Source: Collinsella sp. (lineage in GTDB: Bacteria > Actinomycetota > Coriobacteriia > Coriobacteriales > Coriobacteriaceae). From it: a stretch of 64,000 nucleotides of DNA. Made by a program: the position numbers and the translations under genes. Under the pieces are notes generated by a model. That model saw only the letters and a program-made list of their open reading frames with translations, ran no database searches and was not told the DNA's origin. The stretch lies in the NCBI GenBank assembly GCA_019424905.1, contig JAHYYP010000007.1, forward strand, positions 11,669 through 75,668, read 5' to 3'. Positions 17,696 through 26,272 of this stretch are shown here, piece after piece (position 1 is the stretch's first letter; the number at the start of each line of letters is the position of its first letter).

Positions 17696-18345
17696 TGCTC
17701 ACCCGCGAGCAATTCCTCCCGCATGAGATGCGCATCGTCGCTGCCCTGCGCGCACAGGGCGCAAGCGACGATCAGGTCATTGTACGCGTAAAGAGCGATA
17801 ACCTCTTTCAATATCCCACGGAGCGCATGGTCGCTAACCGCGCGACCGTGTGCCTTCGCCGCCTCGACGCCATGGTGCCCACGGACGCCGCATGCGCCGC
17901 GCGCGGCATCGACCCCAATACCGCCGTCGAGGCCGCATCATCCCTAACCAGCCTTATGGCATCCGGCACTCCCACGCAGGCGGACCAGACCATCTTCTAC
18001 AGCATGATCTGCCGCTACGACATCGTGCGCGAGCTCGTGCTCGTCGAGGTAGGGGAGCGCCTGCAAAACTTTGATTATGCCTTTACGGCGGTTGACCTCA
18101 ACGCCTTTATGACGTGCTTTACCACGGAGTATCCGGACGCCGCCCGCTGGACCGAGTCCACGGTCACGCGCATCAAAGGCTCGCTTCGTCAGACGCTCCG
18201 CCATGCCGGCCTTATCGGCGAGGGCATGGGTCCGGAGTCCGAACGCCTTTCCCCGCTCTTCCTCGATCCCGATGTTGAGCAGGCTCTGGTGCAGCTGGGC
18301 GAGCAGCCGCTTATCGCGGCCCTTACCGGCAGGGCGGTGATGTAG
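17695..18345 (+). CDS. brxA: BREX protein BrxA (DUF1819 family)
   Basis: A 216-residue protein, the first gene of a type 1 BREX phage-defence operon. BrxA is a small helical DNA-binding protein required in some BREX systems. The sequence begins LTREQFLPHEMRIVAALRAQG, the usual BrxA opening, and runs to the family's typical length. The GTG start is the end of a ten-G run; known BrxA proteins generally have about ten more residues before the LT-x-E-x-F motif. So the true start may be GTG 17661, which would need a different G count. The stop is 1 bp before the brxB start, so translation is coupled. Confidence 0.85.
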   Translation: MLTREQFLPHEMRIVAALRAQGASDDQVIVRVKSDNLFQYPTERMVANRATVCLRRLDAMVPTDAACAARGIDPNTAVEAASSLTSLMASGTPTQADQTIFYSMICRYDIVRELVLVEVGERLQNFDYAFTAVDLNAFMTCFTTEYPDAARWTESTVTRIKGSLRQTLRHAGLIGEGMGPESERLSPLFLDPDVEQALVQLGEQPLIAALTGRAVM

Positions 18346-18346
18346 C

Positions 18347-19039
18347 GTGGCTCCCGTCTACAGTACCGTCGACCCTGCTATCACCCCGGCGACCGATCTC
18401 ACCACCAATATCGGCATCCATTCCCGCCAGAGTGTCGTGGCGGCGCATGCCCGCTTCGAGCACGCCTGTCAGGAATTTGAGCGCCGCGCCCAGCTTCTGC
18501 GCGAGTGCCTGTGTAGCGAGAACTTTTTGGCCAACAAGGGCATAGGCAATGAGATCGGCTTCCACACCTTTTGCTACGACCCTGCGCTGGAGTTTGAGGC
18601 GCGCGCGTTGTTTGACACCCTTGTGCTCGATGCCGAGGCCGGCAAGCTCCCGTGCACGCTCAAGGTCGTAAACCTCTACGACGCCGTGCTGGCGATCCTC
18701 GAAAAGCGCCGTGTCCTCAAGGCCATTCCGCGCCAAGAGGAGCGCCGCGGCACCCAGCGTGTGCTTGAGGACGTGGCCAAGTTTTGTTCGCCCGAGAAGA
18801 TCGCCGCGTTCATCCTCGAGCAAACCGAACCTCATGCACCTGGCGACGTCATTCTTCTGACCGGTGCCGGCGAGGTCTATCCCTTTTTTCGTATTCACAC
18901 CCTTCTCGACTGCATGCAAGTCGATTTTTCCGACCTGCCGGTGATCGCCGCCTATCCGGGCAGCTTCAACGGCTCTTCCTTCCAGCTCTTTAACCGTCTG
19001 CCGGCCGATAACTACTACCGCGCCATCGATATCTCGTAA
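18347..19039 (+). CDS. brxB: BREX protein BrxB (DUF1788 family)
   Basis: A 230-residue protein of DUF1788, a core component of type 1 BREX. The family block LLTGAGEVYPFFRIHTLLD, then DLPVIAAYPGSFNGSSFQLF and the ending NYYRAIDI, is intact. The function is not known in detail; BrxB is needed for defence and modification in tested systems and is thought to act with BrxC and PglZ. The start is GTG, 1 bp after the brxA stop, with a GCGGTGATG stretch upstream. brxC starts 77 bp downstream with its own AAAGGAG. No odd features in this gene. Confidence 0.92.
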   Translation: MAPVYSTVDPAITPATDLTTNIGIHSRQSVVAAHARFEHACQEFERRAQLLRECLCSENFLANKGIGNEIGFHTFCYDPALEFEARALFDTLVLDAEAGKLPCTLKVVNLYDAVLAILEKRRVLKAIPRQEERRGTQRVLEDVAKFCSPEKIAAFILEQTEPHAPGDVILLTGAGEVYPFFRIHTLLDCMQVDFSDLPVIAAYPGSFNGSSFQLFNRLPADNYYRAIDIS

Positions 19040-19116
19040 GCACGGCTCCCCGCAGACAAGGCCTGCCGCCGGTAACAACCCTTTGCCATAACGTTCCCAA
19101 ACCCAAAGGAGCACCC

Positions 19117-20529
19117 ATGGACAACACGATCATTCGCGACCTCTTTGCAAAAGACATCAACCGCTCCATCAACGGCGTGGTCAAGGTCCAGGATTCAAAA
19201 GATGGGTCCATCCGCCAGGAGCTTGACGAGTACGTGGTGACGCGCGAGTTGCAGAGGCACTTTGCCACGTTCTTCAAGGCCTACGGCGATGCCATCGATG
19301 CGCGCACCGACAAGATCGGCGTGTGGATCAGTGGTTTCTTCGGTTCCGGTAAATCGCACTTCCTCAAGATGCTGAGCTACCTGCTCGAGAATCGCCAGAT
19401 CGGCGGCAAGAGCGCCATCCGCTACTTTGACGGCAAAATCGTCGACCCCATGGTCGCGGCTGCCATGGAGCGCGCGTGCTCGGTGCCCACGCAGGCCATC
19501 CTCTTTAACATCGATAGCAAGGCGGGCCAGTGGAAGCAGGGTGATACGGCTCCCACGGCGCTGCTTCGCGGCTTTGAGCGCATGTTCTACGAGGCGCGCG
19601 GCTTCTACGGCGAGGACCTCAAGCTTGCAAAGCTCGAGGACTACATCGATTCCCTGGGTAAGACCCAGGAGTTCCGTGAGGCTTTTGAGCGCGTCAACGG
19701 CGAGCCTTGGCTCCAGACCCGCGACACCTACAGCTACTTTGAGGACGACGTCGTCGAGGTGCTGCAGAGCGTGCTCGGCATGAGCGAAAAGGCCGCATGG
19801 AACTGGCTCGAGGGTTCTGAGGACGAGGTTTTGGCCCCCGATGTCTTTGCCAAAAAGGTCAAGGACTACGTAGGCGCTCAGGCAGCGGCCCACGGCGGCA
19901 ACTTCCGTTTGCTCTTTATGGTCGACGAGGTGGGTCAGTTTATTACAAACGACCAGGACCCAAGCCTTATGCTGAGCCTTCAGACCATCGTCGAGGAGCT
20001 GGGTGCCGCCTGCGGTGGCCGCGTGTGGGTGATGGTCACGAGCCAGGAGGCCATCGACAACCTGAGTCTGCCCGTGGGCAACGACTTTTCAAAGATCCAA
20101 GGCCGCTTCAATACCCGCCTTTCGCTTTCCAGCTCCAGCGTGGACGAGGTTATCCAGCGCCGTGTGCTCGAGAAGACCGCGCCGGCGGCCGATATGCTTG
20201 CCCAGGTCTATGAGCAGGACTCCGCTGTTCTCAAAAACAACTTCACCTTTGAAGGGTCGCGTGCCGATCTTGCCGGCTACGCCAACTCCAAGGATTTTGT
20301 GGCCAGCTACCCGTTTGTGGGCTATCAGTTTAAGCTCCTACCCGACGTGATGACCGAGGTGCGCAAACACGGTGTCAAGGCCAAGCACATGTCCACCGGC
20401 GAGCGCTCCATGCTGAGCGCGTTCCAGGAGAGCGCTCAGGCCATCCAGCATGACCAGACCGGTGCGCTCGTGCCGTTCTGGCGCTTTTTCGACACTATCT
20501 CCAAAGACCTTGAGCACGGCATCAACTAG
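19117..20529 (+). CDS. brxC: BREX ATPase BrxC, N-terminal part, ended by an in-frame TAG
   Basis: This is the first 470 residues of BrxC, the large P-loop ATPase of BREX (normally about 1200 residues). Walker A is GFFGSGKSHFLK (about 73-84) and Walker B LLFMVDEVGQF (about 266-275), so the ATPase core is complete. The frame is stopped by TAG at 20527-20529 directly after DLEHGIN. The following codons, in the same frame, continue the BrxC sequence without loss (VVDRAIRAAEDAKG). A CAG-to-TAG change is the simplest explanation. As written, only a truncated ATPase would be made unless the stop is read through. The RBS is AAAGGAG. Confidence 0.9.
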   Translation: MDNTIIRDLFAKDINRSINGVVKVQDSKDGSIRQELDEYVVTRELQRHFATFFKAYGDAIDARTDKIGVWISGFFGSGKSHFLKMLSYLLENRQIGGKSAIRYFDGKIVDPMVAAAMERACSVPTQAILFNIDSKAGQWKQGDTAPTALLRGFERMFYEARGFYGEDLKLAKLEDYIDSLGKTQEFREAFERVNGEPWLQTRDTYSYFEDDVVEVLQSVLGMSEKAAWNWLEGSEDEVLAPDVFAKKVKDYVGAQAAAHGGNFRLLFMVDEVGQFITNDQDPSLMLSLQTIVEELGAACGGRVWVMVTSQEAIDNLSLPVGNDFSKIQGRFNTRLSLSSSSVDEVIQRRVLEKTAPAADMLAQVYEQDSAVLKNNFTFEGSRADLAGYANSKDFVASYPFVGYQFKLLPDVMTEVRKHGVKAKHMSTGERSMLSAFQESAQAIQHDQTGALVPFWRFFDTISKDLEHGIN

Positions 20530-22782
20530 GTGGTCGACCGCGCGATCCGTGCGGCCGAGGACGCAAAGGGCCTTGAGCCCTATGACGTGCAGGTGCTCAA
20601 GCTCCTGTACCTGATTCGTTACATCGGCTACGTAAAGGCCACGGTCGAGAACATCTCCATCCTCATGATCGACGGCCTCGACGTGGACAAGCGCGCCCTC
20701 AAGGACCGCGTCAAGGAATCCCTCTCCCGCCTGGAGCGCGAGAACTACGTGGCGCGCCAGGGCGATACCTATAGCTTCCTCACCGACGAGGAGCAGGAGA
20801 TAGCGCAGGAGATCGCACGCACCCCGATCGATAACGCGCAGGTGATCGAGTCTATCAAAAAGCGTCTGTTCGACAGCATCTATACCGCGCGCAAGCTCAA
20901 CCGCGGGGCCAACGACTTCCCGTTTGACCGCTATGTGGACGGCTCAATCCACGGTGGCAGCATGGGCGGCATGGAGCTTTACGTGGCGACTATGGCGAGC
21001 GACCTGGGCCGTGCGGACGATACCGAGCTGGCCTTGGCTTCTTCGGGCAAAGCCATCGTGGCCTTGAGTGACGAGGCGGATTATTGGGAGACGCTCGTCA
21101 GCGCCGCCAAGATCCGCAAGTACGCCAAGACGCGAAATCTCCAGGAGCTTCAGCTGAGTACGCGCCAGATCGTCGAGTCCAAGATGCGCGAGGCGGCCTA
21201 TAACGAGAAGGAGGCCGATACCCTTTTGAGCGAGGCCGTGCTCCATGCACGTTGTGCAGTCAACGGCCGCATGGTTGAGGTCCGCGCGGCCAAGCCCGCC
21301 CAGGTCTTTGAGCAGGTGCTGGCGCAGCTGTGCGATGTAGTCTTTGAAAAGGCCGACTATATCGGCGCGCCGGTCACGAGCGATTCCGATATCCGCTCCA
21401 CTCTGGCGGGCAACGTCCAGGCGGGGCTCGCTGGCATGGACGCGGGCAACACGCGTGCGCTCAAGGAGGTCGAGGACTACCTCAAAGTTCAGCACCAGCG
21501 CCACCTGGATACCGCTATGGGCGATATCCAGCGCCAGTACCAGCAAAGGCCCTTTGGCTGGCGCGAGGTCGACATCGCAAATGTGGTGGCGCAGCTTGTG
21601 GTGGAGCAGCGCGCGCAGGTGCTGTTTGGCGGTCAGACGGTTCAAGCTAACGACAGCCGCATGGTGGCACTCCTGCGTAAGGATGCCGATAAGGCCCAGG
21701 TGCGCTTGCGCATGCGCATGAGCGACCGTTTGCTGAGTGGTGCGGGCGATCTCATGCGTGACCTGTTTGATCTCAAGACAGTGCCCTCCAACGAGGATAA
21801 GCTCGTGGCCGAGCTCAAAGAGCGCCTTGAGGGCTTGCGCGAGGTATGCGTCGTCATGGCACGCGACTACTACACGGGCATCAAGCCGGCCTACCCGTAT
21901 CCTGGCGAGGACGAGTGCGAGAAGATGCGCTCGGAGGTGGCCGACGTCCTTAAGGACCAGAATGAGGCCGAGGCGTTTATGACCACGTTCACCAAGCACG
22001 AGGAGCGTTTGCTCGATGCCAAAGAAGACTTTGACAAGGTGGTTGAGTTCTTCGATTCCAATCAGCGCGCAACGTTTGACCACGCCAAGGATTTCTTGAA
22101 CCGCACCGAGGGTATCGAGTATGCCTCCGATGACATTCCCGGTGCGGTGGAGAACGTGGCAAAGGTGCGCGAGATCCTCAAAGATCTCAAGCCCTACGGC
22201 CGTATTAAAGACCTGCAGCCGCTTATGGATCCCGTCGAGGACGACATGAAAAAGCTGCTGGGCATCCGCCGCAATGAGTTTTTGTGTCGCATCGAGAGCG
22301 ATCTGCAAGACCTGCGGGCGCAGGCCGAGAGTCAAGAAGGTTTTGTCAAGCAGGCCAAGGATGCCATCGCGGACGCCAACACCAGGTATGAGTCGTTCAA
22401 GAACCGCGCCCATGGCGTTCAGAGCCTCAACGAGCTTAACGCCCTCGCGGCAAACTGGGAAAACTGGGTTAGCACGGCTGCCAACAAGATATACGACGCC
22501 GCCGACGACGCGCGTGAACGCATGGAGAACGAATGCCGTTCCACCGAGGTCACCAGCACGGGCGAGGTGGTCAAAAAGATCACCAACAAGGGCGCCGCTA
22601 CGCCAGGTAACGGTTCTGTACCCGTGCCCAAGCCCCAGCGCAAGGTCAAAACCGTACGTCGCACCGACCTGGCCAAGCCGAGCCGCCTCACAACCGCAGA
22701 GGACGTGGAACGCTACGTGGCCGACCTGCGCTCTCGCCTTATGCAGGAGCTCGCTGCAAACGACGAGATCCGTATCAACTAA
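20530..22782 (+). CDS. brxC: BREX ATPase BrxC, C-terminal part beyond the TAG
   Basis: The same reading frame continues for 750 codons beginning with GTG directly after the TAG. It carries the conserved BrxC segment EPYDVQVLKLLYLIRYIGYVKATVENI, a winged-helix-like stretch (YVARQGDTYSFLTDEEQEIAQEI) and the long helical C-terminal region. The combined length of both parts, about 1220 residues, equals a normal BrxC. Re-initiation at the GTG is possible but no Shine-Dalgarno is visible. Codon use matches the first half, so the lesion looks recent. Whether this piece is translated alone is not known. Confidence 0.85.
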   Translation: MVDRAIRAAEDAKGLEPYDVQVLKLLYLIRYIGYVKATVENISILMIDGLDVDKRALKDRVKESLSRLERENYVARQGDTYSFLTDEEQEIAQEIARTPIDNAQVIESIKKRLFDSIYTARKLNRGANDFPFDRYVDGSIHGGSMGGMELYVATMASDLGRADDTELALASSGKAIVALSDEADYWETLVSAAKIRKYAKTRNLQELQLSTRQIVESKMREAAYNEKEADTLLSEAVLHARCAVNGRMVEVRAAKPAQVFEQVLAQLCDVVFEKADYIGAPVTSDSDIRSTLAGNVQAGLAGMDAGNTRALKEVEDYLKVQHQRHLDTAMGDIQRQYQQRPFGWREVDIANVVAQLVVEQRAQVLFGGQTVQANDSRMVALLRKDADKAQVRLRMRMSDRLLSGAGDLMRDLFDLKTVPSNEDKLVAELKERLEGLREVCVVMARDYYTGIKPAYPYPGEDECEKMRSEVADVLKDQNEAEAFMTTFTKHEERLLDAKEDFDKVVEFFDSNQRATFDHAKDFLNRTEGIEYASDDIPGAVENVAKVREILKDLKPYGRIKDLQPLMDPVEDDMKKLLGIRRNEFLCRIESDLQDLRAQAESQEGFVKQAKDAIADANTRYESFKNRAHGVQSLNELNALAANWENWVSTAANKIYDAADDARERMENECRSTEVTSTGEVVKKITNKGAATPGNGSVPVPKPQRKVKTVRRTDLAKPSRLTTAEDVERYVADLRSRLMQELAANDEIRIN

Positions 22783-22789
22783 CCCGCGG

Positions 22790-22821
22790 AGCCACCGGTG
22801 CCAAAGCGCGCACCGGTGGCT
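22790..22821 (+). terminator. Hairpin between brxC and pglX
   Basis: AGCCACCGGTG and CACCGGTGGCT form a perfect 11-bp stem with a 10-base loop between two genes of one operon. No T-run follows, so it may slow RNA decay or act as a partial terminator rather than stop transcription. Confidence 0.5.
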
Positions 22822-22848
22822 TATGGCGTCTAGAAAGGCTCATCAACC

Positions 22849-25347
22849 ATGAACGATTCTGCTCTTAAGAGCTTCTGCACCTGGGCCCGTACGGAGCTCA
22901 TCAAAGGCGTGGAGGCGCAGATGGTGCGCTACGGCATCACCGAACCTGCACCCGCGCCCGTTGGGTCCGAGACCGTCAACGGCCTGCCCCTAAGTCCGGC
23001 TGAGATTGAGCAACGCGACGAACTTCTGCGCATGCAGGCAGAGGTGGGTCACGAGGCGCTGCGCGACCGTGCGGCCTACACCTGGTTCAACCGCATTGTA
23101 GCCATTCGCTTTATGGATGCACGCGGATGGCTCCCCAGCCGTATGCGCATGCTGAGTCGTGCGGACGGCAGCCATGGCAGCGAGGCCGTGGAGAACGCAC
23201 TGGACGTGGAGATAGCGACGGCCGATGCCGATCGCATAGCCGAGCTCAAGATGGCGGGCTTGGATGAACCGCTGTGGCGCTACCTGTTTGTTGCTCAGTG
23301 CGAGGAGCTTGCCGATTGTCTGCCGGGCGTCTTTGAGCGCGTGGGTGGAGCCATGGAGCTGCTGTTGCCCCAGGGCCTCATGATGGCTGACAGTGTGGTG
23401 GGCAAACTCAACGCCGTCCTCACTGACGAGGACTGGCGCGAGGGCGTGACCGTTCTGGGCTGGATGTATCAGTACTACAACGCTGACGTTAAAGACGAGT
23501 TCTTCAAGTCCAAGCGCAAGGCAGCGGCGGCGGACATCGCGCCCGCCACGCAGCTCTTCACCCCCGAGTGGATCGTGCGCTATATGGTCGAGAACTCGCT
23601 CGGCCGTCTGTGGATGCTCAACAATCCGGGGAGTTCGCTACGCGACCGCATGGAGTATTACATCGCGCCCGATGCTGAGCACGAGGACTTCATCCACATC
23701 TCGAGCCCCGAGGATATAACCCTCTGCGACCCCGCATGTGGCTCGGGCCATATCTTGGTCTACGCGTTTGAGCTGCTCTTTCATATGTACGAGGAGCGCG
23801 GCTATCGTGAGCGCGAGATTCCCGAGCTCATTCTCACTAAAAACCTTGCGGGCATGGAAATTGATTCGCGTGCGGCGCAGATCGCGGAGCTGGCGCTTGC
23901 CATGTGCGCCCGCGAGCACGACCGTCGCTTCTTTAGGCGCGGCGTCCGTGCCGACGTTACTGTGCTCTCGAGCATTCCGCTGGGGGAGGACGAGCTGCCG
24001 GGTAACAAGAAGCTCGCCGAGGAACTGAGCCATTTGGGCGAGATCGGCTCGCTATTCATTCCTTCAGAGGACGAGATCGACGAGCTCAAGGCTGCCGCCG
24101 CGAGCTGTTCTGACAACCTTTTTGCCGCTGCGACCAAAACTAAGCTCGAAAACGCTGCCGCCATCTGCGAGAAGCTGTCCCGTCGTTTTACCTGCACCGT
24201 GGCTAATCCTCCGTATATGGGCAGCAGCAGCTTTAACCCCTTCATGAGCAAATGGGTCAAGAAGAACTACTCCGACGTGAAGAGCGACCTTTGCACGTGT
24301 TTTATCGAGCGCGGATTCAGCCTTGCCAAGGACCGCGGCTACGCGGCCATGGTCACCATGCAGAGCTGGATGTTCCTGGGCAGCTTCGAGAAGATACGCG
24401 CCAAGGTTATCGACAACAAGACAATCGTTTCCATGGCCCATCTGGGCCCTCGCGCGTTTGATGCTATCGGCGGCGAGGTCGTCAACGTTACCGCCGACGT
24501 CATCTACAACGGCCGCGCGGCATACGAGGGCGCCTACGTGCGCCTTGTTGATATCAACGGCTCTGAGGCCAAGAGGCTCAAACTGGTCGAGGCCATCCAA
24601 AACCCCGCCTGCGGCTGGTTCTACCGCCGCGACGCCGACACCTTCAAACAAATCCCCGGCACCCCCATAGCCTACTGGGCCAGCGACGCCCTTCTCGGTG
24701 CCTTTGGTTCCTTGAGGAAGTTATGCTCTGTGGCAAAGACATCCAAAGGCATTATCACCGGTGATAACGATAAGTTCATTCGCTTGTGGTGGGAGATCAA
24801 AGCGTCTTCAATTTGCATGAATGCAAGAAATAGTTTTGAAGCCTTTTCGTCTGGAAAGGAATGGTTCCCATGTGCTAAAGGCGGTGGCTTTCGAAAATGG
24901 TCCGGAAATCAAGAGAGTGTCGTTAGATGGGGCGATAACGGGAAAGCTGTTAAGCAAAATTCAAGAGAGTCTGGTTGTCATTGTCAAGATTACAACGATG
25001 ATTTTAAATTCATACCGTCTGTCTCTTGGACTTGCGTTACGAGCGGTGAACCCTCTTTTCGATATGTATCCGGCTGTCTCTCTGAGCATGCTGGGATGAG
25101 CTATTTCCCAATGAAAGCTGATCCATTTGTGCTTCTAGCTCTCTGTAATTCATCAGTCATATGTGAGTGTCTCTCGATTCTTTCTCCAACGTTGAACGTT
25201 AACGCTGGGGAGGTTGATTCTCTGCCTGTTGCTTCTTCTGACGATCTTTGCGCTGCCTCCATTAGTAAGGAATGCGTCAGCCTGTCCAGGTGTGATTTCG
25301 ACTCGTTTGAGACATCTTGGGGCTTCAATCGGTCTCCGCTGGTTTAG
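22849..25347 (+). CDS. pglX: BREX methyltransferase PglX, N-terminal part (split gene)
   Basis: PglX is the adenine-N6 DNA methyltransferase of type 1 BREX that marks host DNA. This frame has 832 residues instead of about 1200. The SAM motif DPACGSGHILVYAF (about 294) and the catalytic NPPY (about 453) are intact, and the conserved IPGTPIAYWASDALLGAF comes before the target-recognition part. From about residue 620 (base 24700) the sequence turns AT-rich. The frame stops after SFETSWGFNRSPLV, a motif that lies inside full-length PglX. The missing C-terminus is encoded separately at 26273-27241. The two pieces could assemble into one enzyme, but that is inference. Confidence 0.9.
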   Translation: MNDSALKSFCTWARTELIKGVEAQMVRYGITEPAPAPVGSETVNGLPLSPAEIEQRDELLRMQAEVGHEALRDRAAYTWFNRIVAIRFMDARGWLPSRMRMLSRADGSHGSEAVENALDVEIATADADRIAELKMAGLDEPLWRYLFVAQCEELADCLPGVFERVGGAMELLLPQGLMMADSVVGKLNAVLTDEDWREGVTVLGWMYQYYNADVKDEFFKSKRKAAAADIAPATQLFTPEWIVRYMVENSLGRLWMLNNPGSSLRDRMEYYIAPDAEHEDFIHISSPEDITLCDPACGSGHILVYAFELLFHMYEERGYREREIPELILTKNLAGMEIDSRAAQIAELALAMCAREHDRRFFRRGVRADVTVLSSIPLGEDELPGNKKLAEELSHLGEIGSLFIPSEDEIDELKAAAASCSDNLFAAATKTKLENAAAICEKLSRRFTCTVANPPYMGSSSFNPFMSKWVKKNYSDVKSDLCTCFIERGFSLAKDRGYAAMVTMQSWMFLGSFEKIRAKVIDNKTIVSMAHLGPRAFDAIGGEVVNVTADVIYNGRAAYEGAYVRLVDINGSEAKRLKLVEAIQNPACGWFYRRDADTFKQIPGTPIAYWASDALLGAFGSLRKLCSVAKTSKGIITGDNDKFIRLWWEIKASSICMNARNSFEAFSSGKEWFPCAKGGGFRKWSGNQESVVRWGDNGKAVKQNSRESGCHCQDYNDDFKFIPSVSWTCVTSGEPSFRYVSGCLSEHAGMSYFPMKADPFVLLALCNSSVICECLSILSPTLNVNAGEVDSLPVASSDDLCAASISKECVSLSRCDFDSFETSWGFNRSPLV

Positions 25348-25356
25348 GGGGTTTGT

Positions 25357-26058
25357 ATGAGTTATTGGAATTGGCTTTTACCGTCAATAGGGCTTCTGCT
25401 CTTATTTGCCGCGCTTTGGCTGTTCATTTATTTTGATTCCATTCGCGCTGCGAAGAACAAAGTGCGGACTAAAAAACAATTAAATTATTTGATTAAGCAA
25501 AATTATGCCTCTGTTCTTATTTTTCTCATGCTCGCGCTTCCCGTTTTGCTTCAGCTTGTTTATTCAGCCGGCCCCTGTATTCCTGTAATTTCAGCAAGTG
25601 ATGTTTTAACGTTCTGGGGCGTTGTTTTGGGACTCGCTTCTGGTTTCTATATCTGGCAGATTCAAAAAGATAAGGACAGGCAGGATGAAATGAATCGCTG
25701 CAAGCCTGTGTTTAACGTCTCGAGCTTCAGAAACGAAAATAAAGAACTCGCTGGTGTTCGTATTGATAGTAAATGCCTGGTCGCATTTGATGTCGTCAAA
25801 GTTTGTGGACTTGATAGAAAGCGCAGCGTTCAACCATTCGCTTCTGAAGTCTTTGAGTTATCGAAGGAGGATTTCGATAATTTCAAAGCGGAAACTACCA
25901 GTTCCAAATCAGGCGCTTCTTGGGGAAAAGGCACCTTTTTATCGTTTGAAGTTGTTGCCTCTGATGGGACTAATTGGGTATTAAATTACTCGTTTTCTCG
26001 TCCTGGTAAATATTGGACTTTATGTTCAACGCTTTTCTTTTCAAAAGATATCGAATAG
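25357..26058 (+). CDS. Three-helix membrane protein embedded within split pglX
   Basis: A 233-residue protein I do not recognise. Three hydrophobic segments stand at about residues 6-27 (WLLPSIGLLLLFAALWLFIYF), 50-72 (YASVLIFLMLALPVLLQLVY) and 83-102 (VLTFWGVVLGLASGFYIWQI). A soluble C-terminal domain of about 130 residues with beta character follows and probably faces the cytosol. The ATG has AGGGGG overlapping the stop of the pglX N-terminal part, so translation is coupled. The gene is AT-rich, unlike the flanking BREX genes, which points to transfer. Position suggests a defence accessory or toxin-like protein, but nothing in the sequence proves it. Confidence 0.75.
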   Translation: MSYWNWLLPSIGLLLLFAALWLFIYFDSIRAAKNKVRTKKQLNYLIKQNYASVLIFLMLALPVLLQLVYSAGPCIPVISASDVLTFWGVVLGLASGFYIWQIQKDKDRQDEMNRCKPVFNVSSFRNENKELAGVRIDSKCLVAFDVVKVCGLDRKRSVQPFASEVFELSKEDFDNFKAETTSSKSGASWGKGTFLSFEVVASDGTNWVLNYSFSRPGKYWTLCSTLFFSKDIE

Positions 26059-26272
26059 TTGTTTGCTTTGCTCGATGCGACGCCCTTCGCGGCTTGACAT
26101 CCGCGAATCTTAACGCTCTTTGGCCTTGGGTCGTTTGGCGCAATAACAATGTGTCCGTTAGCCGAGCTGTTTTAGGTTTATTGAAATCTAATGGAGAGAG
26201 TTTATTCATTAACTCTAAAAAGCCACGCGCATTCCCCTTCCGAAATTTCGACTAATAGAGAGGCGGTCTACG
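26059..26272. other. Non-coding remainder of the insert in pglX
   Basis: No gene is convincing here. It contains GCGACGCCCTTCGCGG (26077-26092), which matches 15 of 16 bases at 24683-24698 in pglX in the same orientation, and a ribosome-binding site (GAGAGGCGG) for the next frame. Composition is mixed, AT-rich toward 26200. Confidence 0.5.

Noticed and set aside
20527..20529. Pyrrolysine or other recoding at the brxC TAG
   Set aside because: No pyl genes are in the window, no PYLIS-like structure is evident, and TAG ends several ordinary genes here (brxA, pglX-N, pglZ). Mutation or plain read-through is simpler.
20944..22413. A 489-residue minus-strand frame over brxC
   Set aside because: Antisense shadow of the C-terminal BrxC frame; no ribosome-binding site and no domain.
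24683..26092. Invertible pglX switch with a site-specific recombinase, as in some lactobacilli
   Set aside because: No recombinase gene and no second pglX copy lie in or near the operon, and I found direct, not inverted, repeats.
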